A stretch of DNA of 64,000 nucleotides from Chamaecyparis obtusa (Eukaryota > Streptophyta > Pinopsida > Cupressales > Cupressaceae): the NCBI GenBank assembly GCA_027943335.1, contig BSBK01008844.1:381001-445000 (forward strand), written 5' to 3'. Positions 57,276 through 64,000 of the stretch are shown here, in pieces; within the stretch, counting starts at the first letter, position 1; the number at the start of each line of letters is the position of its first letter. A model generated the notes under the pieces. It did no database searches. It saw only the letters and a list, made by a program, of their open reading frames with translations, and was not told where the DNA came from. The translations under genes were made by a program, and so were the position numbers.

Positions 57276-58967
57276 ATGCCTACTTTCACTAGATCTTACT
57301 ATGTTAAACAAACCTTGCAAGTAGATGAGACCTATTTGATACAAGAACTCCCTTACCCAGGAGAAGAGTGTACCACTCCTAGAATACCCCAAAAATTGCC
57401 CGAACAAGAAGTAGAAGATAACATGATGTATTATGGTGGTTTGGGTGGCAAAGATAATAGTGGTATTGATCTCACTAACTAGGGTGATGCCAATAACAGG
57501 GGCAATGATATAAATAACCAGGGAAACACTACCAACCAAGGCAATACCAACAATGGAGGAGCAGATCAAAATGCTCAAGGTATTGACCAAACTCACACTA
57601 GAACTCACACCGAAGCAATGACAGAAGATGCCATGGATGAAAAAGTTAGTGAGGCTATCCAATGTCCTTATTTCTGAAAGCTCATGGAAAAGGAAATGGA
57701 TAGAGATAGAGAAAAACACTTCCTAGACTTAGCACAAAAAGGTCTCAAGCTGCCCCGTGACTATGATGTCAACCAACTCAAAGCACCAAAAGTTGAGGAA
57801 ATTACCTTAGACATCATGAACAAACAATTCAAGATGTTTCAAATGCAATTGGACAACATTAAGCAAAGCGGGGCTCCTAAGCCTTTCTCCATAGAAGCAT
57901 TTTGTCCATTCCCATTTGATAAAAGCTTGGTTATGATGCCATTCCCAATCAATGTTGTATTCCCCAAGTATGACAAGTTTGAAGGAATGACATATCCCCA
58001 AGATCACTTACGGGAGTTTTGTGCATTGAGCTTAGAGTTCATGCATGATAAAACATATTTAATGAGATTGTTTCCATGAACCTTAGGAGGCATGGCTATG
58101 GAGTGGTTTTCTAAGTTACCCTCCGGCATTAAGACCTTCGAAGAGCTAGCTTCGAAATTCATGGCCCATTACTCATATAATATTAAACATGAGGTCACCA
58201 TGATAACATTATGCAATACTAAACAAAAGGATGGAGAGGCATTCCTCACTTTTCTACAAAGGTGGAGGACAGTTTTTGCAAGATATCCTAGAAGTGTGCC
58301 TAAAAAAGAGAAGATGGATATCTTCATAAATAGTTTAAGCAATGAGTTGAACTACCAATTATGAATGCAATGTCTAAAGACCTTTCAAGATCTAATTAAA
58401 AATGGAGTAACAATGGAGGAAGTGATGGTCACAAGTGGAGAACTCAAATTGTACAAAGATAATAAGAACAACTCCAACAATGGTAACAATGGCAACAATC
58501 AAAAGAATAATTGGTTCAATAGTAACAACCATTATAAGAACAACAATAAGGGAATTGTGAATGATGGAGTAGTTGAATCTAGCAACTTGAAGGTGGTCCC
58601 CTTTTCTCTTACAAGGACACCTAATCAGGTGAATAATACCAATTAGCTTTCCAATGCGCCATCCAACAACAACCATAACAATAATGGAAATCAAGGAGAT
58701 AATTCAAGGAGTACTAAATTTGATAAATATCTGAGGCTAACCCCCCAAAGGAACTTTAGACCCTTGGGTGAACCTCTTGAAAAGGCATTAAAGGCTCTCA
58801 TGGCTAATAATGTCATTACTTTACCCAGCATTCAGCCTTATGAGCCAAATAACAAGCCTAGTTGGTGGAGCACCAATAACCATTGTGAGTACCACGGAAT
58901 TTGAGGACACACAACAAATGAATGTCTGCAACTAAAGAATGTATTGTAGGACTTAATCCATAATGGC
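57276..58967 (+). pseudogene. Gag of the Tat element
   Basis: From ATG 57276 (MPTFTRSYYVKQ). An Asn/Gly-rich repeat stretch (near 57490-57570, GN.NNQGN units) leads to the conserved Gag part: MQLDNIKQSGAPKPFSIEAF, PFPFDKSLVMMPFP, then MAMEWFSKLPSGIKTFEELA, FLTFLQRWRTVFARYP and a second Asn-rich tract (58460-58530). A knuckle-like CEYHGI.GHTTNEC lies near 58886. The RWR/W..LP pattern is the usual capsid core of Ty3/Gypsy Gag. In-frame stops stand at 58077 (TGA), 58362 (TGA), 58644 (TAG), near 58902 (TGA) and near 58947 (TAG). With so many stops no full Gag is made. Confidence 0.8.
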
Positions 58968-59894
58968 ATGATCACCATTGATGGACCTCAAAACAATGAA
59001 GATCATACAACATTCAAACAACCTTTTTACAAACATGATAAAGGGGAGTCATCTAGTGGCAAGAAACAAAGTGCTAATAATCTTAACTTTGTGCCACCTT
59101 ATGATAACATTGTGAATGCTATAATAATCAATGAGCAGCCATATAAAGAGGCCTCAAATGTCATTACAAGAGGGCATAATTCTAGAATGACTCTACAAGG
59201 AGCTGCTCCTAAAGTTATTAGCACTCCACAGTCCAACATCATGGTCAAGAAACCTTCTACAGCAGAAAAACCTTATAGCTTAGTTGATCAATTGCAAAGA
59301 ACTCCAGCGCAAATCTCTATCTTAGAATTGTTGAAGTTATCCCCGAACTATAAGGATATTTTGGAAAAAGCTCTAATAGAGACAAATGTTCCTACTAACT
59401 TAGAAGAAGAAAAGTTCCAAAATATGGTAGGTCATCTTGTGGCACCTCATTGTCTCTCATTTTTTGATCAAGATGACATGTCTATAACCCATCCTCAAAA
59501 TCTTCCATTGCATATAGAGGTCCTAATAGAAAGGCATAGAGTCAAAAGAGCCCTCATTGATGGAGGAGCTAGCCTTAATATTTGTACATTAAATCTTGTC
59601 AAATCCTTAGGGTTATTCGAGTCTTGCATTGACCCTACGAAAAAAATCACTATCAAAGCTTATGATGAAGCTTAAAGGGCCTCTAAAGGCATGATTGTAT
59701 TGCCCATACAAGTGGGACCCTTCAAGAAGGACACCAATGGCCAAGTATTGGAAATCAAGTTAACTTATAATATTTTGTTGGGGAGACCATGGATTCACGA
59801 GATGCAAGCAGTCCCATCCATGTACCACCAATGCATCAAATTTTCGTACATGGGTGAAGAAATCACGGTTGGAGGGGACTCAAACCTATTCTAA
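58968..59894 (+). pseudogene. Aspartic protease region of the Tat element
   Basis: The open piece 58968-59675 ends with the retropepsin motif ALIDGGASLNICTL (Asp near 59559). The following piece, 59691-59894, carries the second conserved block YNILLGRPWIHEM. The D-G-G-A form is common in plant Gypsy proteases, where others have D-S/T-G-A. It would cut the Gag-Pol polyprotein. The two pieces are separated by TAA at 59673-59675 and closed by TAA at 59892-59894, both explainable as CAA codons after C-to-T change. The first 180 residues are a linker without known fold (IDQLQRTPAQISILELLKLS-like segment, typical of Tat Pol). Confidence 0.8.
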
Positions 59895-59984
59895 TGTTGC
59901 AATGCACTCAAACCCCTTTATGAGTTATTTATTCCACATAACTGGGAAGGAATCATTAAAAGAGTCACCATTGAAGATACCAAA

Positions 59985-61193
59985 ATGGATGATCCGGTCA
60001 TAACATTAAATGCTACTCAAAATCCTCCTCAAGCTAGCTCAATGACATCAACTAAGGGAAAGGAAAAGATGAGCTATGAGGGTCCAATTATTAATGAAGG
60101 TTCATATCAAACTCCCAAGTCAAAGATAGTACCCTATAAACCTACTAGAGAAGAAAAAGATGAAGCTAAAAAGGAAAATTATAATAAAATGGATAAGATG
60201 ATGGAGGCATTTGACAAACAGTGCAAAATTAGTTCAAAAGGAGTAGGGGAATACTTTGTTTCCTTATTTGACATGCCCACATCTCCAAGGACACATGGAA
60301 AACCATCAAAAGGATCTTTGCCTCACAAGTACAACTCTTACTTCGTAAGAGAAAGTGACAAAGCAGCATTCGACAAAGAGGAGAATGAAGTCCTTCAATG
60401 GCTCTATCATGATGAAGAAGATACCTCAAACACTCCCATGGAATGAATTTAGCATGTTAATATATGAACCAAGAAATATGGGAAAGGTTTTGAGATTATA
60501 CAGAAGATGGGATACAAGGGAAGAGGGCCCTTAGGCCAAAGGAATAGAGGGTTACTAGAAACCATTAAACCTACTTGGAGAGCAAAACAAGAAAAATCTG
60601 GAGTAGGCTTCCAATACAAAGGTGAAATCTCCAGCCCAATGCAAGATTTTTATCCTCAAATAAATGCCTTAGAATCTGATGTAGATAGTGATGACTCCCA
60701 GGATTATGAGTGGGATACCCCATTTGATGAATCATGTCAAGATAAGGAGGTGATTGCAATACATACTTATGCAAAAATCCCAAGGCAAGAAGTTCAAATC
60801 AATGAAGAACCTAATATCCAAGATAGTAACATAGGGCATGCACCTACCAATCAAGCATGGATAGAGACATTTTGGAGGCCTTCAGAGGAGGGAGATTCAA
60901 ATGTTAGGTTTAATCCACTTGTGGCTTTTCCCACATTGTTTCTTGTAGAAGTTGAAGAGGATTCAAGTGAAGGGGATTTTGACCCTTCTTCCATGGACCA
61001 TCTTGAGGAAGCTCACATCATAGATCTAAATGATACAATGTATGAACCCTCAAATGAAGTCATGTCCATAAACCCTATTGATGACATTTTGCCCAATGAA
61101 TCCTTACTTTTGATGCATCCGGACCTCATTGATTGGGACCAAACTGAGCCAAATAACTTACTTTACTTTCCAAATGACCAAACAATGAGCTAA
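59985..61193 (+). pseudogene. Pol linker with G-patch-like motif
   Basis: Pieces 59985-60446 and 60507-61193 lie between protease and RT in the same frame. The second begins MGYKGRGPLGQRNRGLLE, a glycine-rich sequence resembling a G-patch, which binds nucleic acid or partner proteins and is often seen at this place in plant Tat Pol. An acidic, probably disordered stretch follows (ESDVDSDDSQDYEWD, VEVEEDSSEGDFDPSSMDHL). Between the pieces are stops near 60444-60465. This is a lineage feature and not a foreign insertion. Confidence 0.65.
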
Positions 61194-61241
61194 TACCTTA
61201 ATGCAGTTGAACCCTCTTTCACCAACGAATTCGATACAGAC

Positions 61242-62648
61242 ATGATGAGAATAGCGGGGGTCCATTCTCTTAGTCAAAAGAAAAAAATGAAAATGAAAAG
61301 TTTTAGTGCTAAAAACCACTATGTATCACCACTAGAACCAAAAATAATGAAAATAAAAGACGTTTCCTTTGGTGAAAACCCAACTGTGGTACCAAAGGAA
61401 GAGAGATTGGATACCCTACCAGAGCATGAGGAAGAAAGGTCACCTATACTCATAGAGCCAACAGAAAAAGTTAACATTGGTACAGAAGTGGATCCAAAGT
61501 TCATACACTTGGCTGCATCACTCACACCTCTAGAAAGAGAGGACTTCATAAAAAATTTCAAAGAGCAACAAATAAACTTTGCATGGTCATATGCTGCCAT
61601 GTCTGGCTTAGATCCTAAATTTATAATGCATCATCTAAATGTTAGACCATGGGTTAAGCCCGTTAAGCAAAAGTTGAGAAAGATGCACCCACACATAGCT
61701 CTTTTAGTCAAGGCAGAACTAGAAAAATTGTTGAAAGTAGGCTTCATAAGAGCAATAGCTTATGCTGAATGGATCTTGAACATTGTACCAGTCACAAAAC
61801 ATGACAAATCTATTCGAGTATGCATGGATTTTCGAGATCTAAATCTTGCTTATCCTAAGGATGATTTCCCACTTTCGAGTATTGATGCAATAGTTGACTT
61901 GATAGCGGGTCATTCCATGTATTCCCTAATGGATGGTTTCAGTGGGTATAATCAGATTAAAATTGCACCTGAAGACCAGGAGAAGACTGCCTTTACTTGC
62001 CCTTGGGGCACTTTTTGTTGGAATGTCATGCCCTTCGGCCTTAAGAATGCCGGAGCTACCTATCAAAGGGCCATGACAACTATCTTCCACGACATGACGC
62101 ACACATTCTTAGAAGACTATGTGGATGATATATTGGCAAAATCCCATAAAAGAGAAGAACATCTCCAAATTTTGAAAAAGATATTTGTTAGGTTGGAGCA
62201 ATTCAAGGTTAGATTAAACCCAAAGAAATGTGCCTTTAGTGTCCAATCCGGCAAGTTACTAGGCTATATAGTTTTCGCTAAAGGAATTGAAGTGGACCCG
62301 GAGAAAGTACAAGCAATCATAGACATGGAGATACCTAAGAACATTAGCCAAATGAGATCATTACAAGGAAAAATCCAATCCATAAGGAGATTTATTTCTC
62401 AATTGGCTGAAAAATGTCATTCTTTCACCAAGTTGCTACATAAGGATACTATATTCATATGGGATGTTGAATGTGATCAATTTTGTACATTGTTGAAGAC
62501 CTATTTGATAAATCCACCTATTCTCATGCCACCAATCAAGGGCAAAGCATTGCTTCTATACATATCCACTACCGAAATATCATTAGGAGTGCTTTTAGCA
62601 CAAGAAGATGAACAAGGAAAGGAAAGGAAAGAGCTATCTACTATTTGA
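61242..62648 (+). pseudogene. Reverse transcriptase and start of RNase H of the Tat element
   Basis: A 468-codon open piece with all RT blocks: VKQKLRKMHPHIALLVKAEL, GFIRAIAYAEWILNIVPVTK, RVCMDFRDLNLAYPKDDFPL, MDGFSGYNQI (first catalytic Asp), FGLKNAGATYQRAM and DYVDDILAKS with the YVDD catalytic pair at 62117-62128. The connection and start of RNase H follow (LGYIVFAKGIEVDPEKVQAI, LLLYISTTEISLGVLL). Some residues are off consensus (SYAAMSGLDP for the usual W/Y.DMPG form), but no stop falls inside RT. It copies element RNA to DNA. The frame is lost near 62640, where the RNase H sequence YYLSRTLIKYE continues in another frame. Confidence 0.9.
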
Positions 62649-63559
62649 GTAGGACTTTGATCAAATATGAGCTTAATTACACATTCATGGAATGAGCTTG
62701 CCTAGCAGTGGTGTTTGCATCTCAAAAGTTGAGACATTATATGTTGATGCATAAGGTCAAGCTAATTGCCAAAATTGACCCTCTCAAGTATTTGTTAAGC
62801 AAAACTGCCCTAACAAGTAGGATAGCCAAGTGGGTTATGATTTTGAGTGAATTTGACATTGAATATGTCAATAGAAAGGCAATAAAGGGGCAAGTGATAG
62901 CAGATCATTTAGCAGAGAATCCCATGACTTCTACACAAAGTATTCAAGTGGAGTTTCTAGATTCTGCCATTGTCAACATAGAAGCAAAAACATGGAAGTT
63001 ATTCTTTGATGGCTCTTATACTCAAAGAGGTTCCGGTGGTGGCATACTATTGCTCACTCCTCAAGGTTACACCATTCCAAAGTCCTACAAGCTTATGTTT
63101 CCATGCACAAACAATATAACAGAATATGAGGCACTAGTCATAGGCATCAAAATGGCCTTAGAATGGAATATAATAGAGCTACAAGTTTATGGAGATTCTC
63201 AACTCATCATCAATCAAGTCAATAATGAATATAACACCAAAGATGAAAAGTTGATGCCATATAAGATTATGATTGATGGGTGGAAGAAATACTTTTCTTT
63301 GATCACTTTTGAGCAGATTCCTAGAGAGAAAAATAGAGCAGCTGATGCCATGGCCACCTTGGCTTCCTTGTTACAAAAACCAGATCAAAATGAGAAGTAT
63401 GAGTTCTTGGTGGAAGAGTTGGTGAAACCAGCATTCAACCTTCCTGAAACCCAAATTGTTGCCTTATTACATGGACATGAATCCCCTTGGTACAGACCTA
63501 TATACACATATCTAAAAGACCAAGTGCTACCCTTAGACCAAACTCGAGCTCAAAAATGA
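62649..63559 (+). pseudogene. RNase H end plus second RNase H-like domain of the Tat element
   Basis: After the frameshift the first RNase H ends with VVFASQKLRHYML, PLKYLLSKTALTSRIAKWVM and FDIEYVNRKAIKGQVIADHL. The second domain starts at WKLFFDGSYTQRGSGGGI (Asp near 63008), then NNITEYEALVIGIKMAL (Glu), LQVYGDSQLIINQV (Asp) and NRAADAMATLAS (Asp near 63340), a full set of RNase H acidic residues. Two RNase H folds in a row mark the Tat group of Ty3/Gypsy. A TGA stands near 62694 and another ends the piece at 63559, both at places where CGA (Arg) fits. Confidence 0.85.
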
Positions 63560-64000
63560 AACTTTATCTGTCAATCAGCCCATTACCTCATCCTCTCTGA
63601 AACATTGTATCATAAGGGTCTTGATGGGACGTTACTTAGATGTCTAGAGGAAGATGAGTCTAAGTTAGCTTTACATGAGGTTCACGAAGGCATTTGCGGG
63701 TCACACTCAAGTGGTCTAAACCTAGCTAAGAAAATCCTTCACTTAGGGTATTTTTGGAAGACATTAGAAAAGGATGCTTGCCATTTTGTGAAGATATGCA
63801 ACAAATGCCAATATCATGGCGACATGATACATGCATCGGCACAGGAATTACACCCATTTGTCACACCATGGCCTTTCTACCAATGGGGGTTTGATCTAAT
63901 TGGCATCATACATCCACCTTCTTCAAATGGACACAAACACATCATAATTGCAACAGAATATTTCACTAAGTGGGTTGAAGCGGTTCCTTTGATAACGGCA
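63560..64000 (+). pseudogene. Integrase N-terminal part, cut by the window end
   Basis: The same frame as the second RNase H stays open from the TGA at 63557-63559 to the last base. It shows the zinc-binding HHCC domain (HEVHEGICGSH near 63680, CNKCQYHGD near 63795) and the start of the catalytic core (WPFYQWGFDLIG, first Asp near 63891; IIIATEYFTKWVEAVP, which is the family's usual second block). Integrase inserts the DNA copy into the genome. The remaining two thirds lies outside the window. No start codon is needed, since this is part of Pol. Confidence 0.85.

Larger units (their letters stand above)
54131..64000 (+). mobile_element. Decayed autonomous Tat-lineage Ty3/Gypsy element, 3' end outside the window
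   Basis: 5' LTR, primer site, 2.2-kb leader, then gag, protease, a G-patch-like segment, RT, RNase H, a second RNase H-like domain and integrase, cut by the window end. The second RNase H between the first one and integrase is the hallmark of the Tat lineage. From 57276 to about 62640 all pieces share one frame and are broken only by stop codons, mostly TGA and TAG where CGA or CAG is expected. One frameshift follows near 62640. Its Gag N terminus matches that of the element at 27972, so the two are relatives. Confidence 0.9.

Noticed and set aside
61371..61394. GGTGAAAACCC...TACC resembling the six-copy hairpin motif
   Set aside because: The inner stem does not pair well, and it lies in Pol coding sequence of another element.

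Overview
The window is AT-rich nuclear DNA from a seed plant with a large, repeat-filled genome. A gymnosperm fits the long, decayed and nested elements, but nothing in the sequence proves it. I found no intact host gene. Nearly everything recognisable is a transposable element: two Copia-like non-autonomous LTR elements that lack pol, one young non-autonomous Ty3/Gypsy (Tat-type) element, one decayed autonomous Tat element, one L1-like LINE, one decayed DNA transposon with introns, one 3-kb LTR element, and scattered fragments.

Layout. 1-809: end of a diverged Copia-like LTR with a primer-binding-site remnant. 859-6838: element A (+), old LTRs, a gag with several zinc knuckles and an unknown second ORF. 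6839-10686: no gene recognised. 10687-17907: element B (-), same plan as A, 5-bp target-site duplication (TSD) GAAAA. 17913-23200: mostly anonymous, with a LINE 3' tail and an RNase H fragment. 23211-41958: an L1-like LINE (-) with ORF1, ORF2 and an unusual downstream ORF3. It is split by a young Tat-type element (24177-35360, +; LTRs about 99.7% identical; TSD ATTAC). 43012-49076: decayed DNA transposon with a DDE-like transposase pseudogene, followed by tandem repeats and AT microsatellites. 49110-49540: unrecognised coding relic. 50276-53322: 3-kb LTR element with a GC-rich island and a 17-bp flanking duplication. 54131-64000: Tat-lineage element running off the window, with gag, protease, G-patch, RT, two RNase H domains and integrase in order.

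How the parts relate. The parts are layered insertions. The order is clear for the LINE and the Gypsy element inside it. A, B and the Gypsy element in the LINE carry PBS, PPT and LTRs but no RT, so they would have depended on enzymes made elsewhere. The decayed Tat element at 54131 is of the right lineage to resemble the helper of the Gypsy element. Most in-frame stops in the LINE and the Tat element are what C-to-T changes at CAG or CGA codons would give, the mark expected of long-methylated plant DNA.

The observation I rate highest is a set of six short two-helix hairpins in the 3' half of the young Gypsy element (30423-32029). They share fixed spacing and an invariant AAAA bulge, and paired changes preserve both helices. 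Others are the shared unknown ORF of A and B, the LINE ORF3, the minisatellite at the gag-integrase deletion junction, and the intron-bearing transposase relic.
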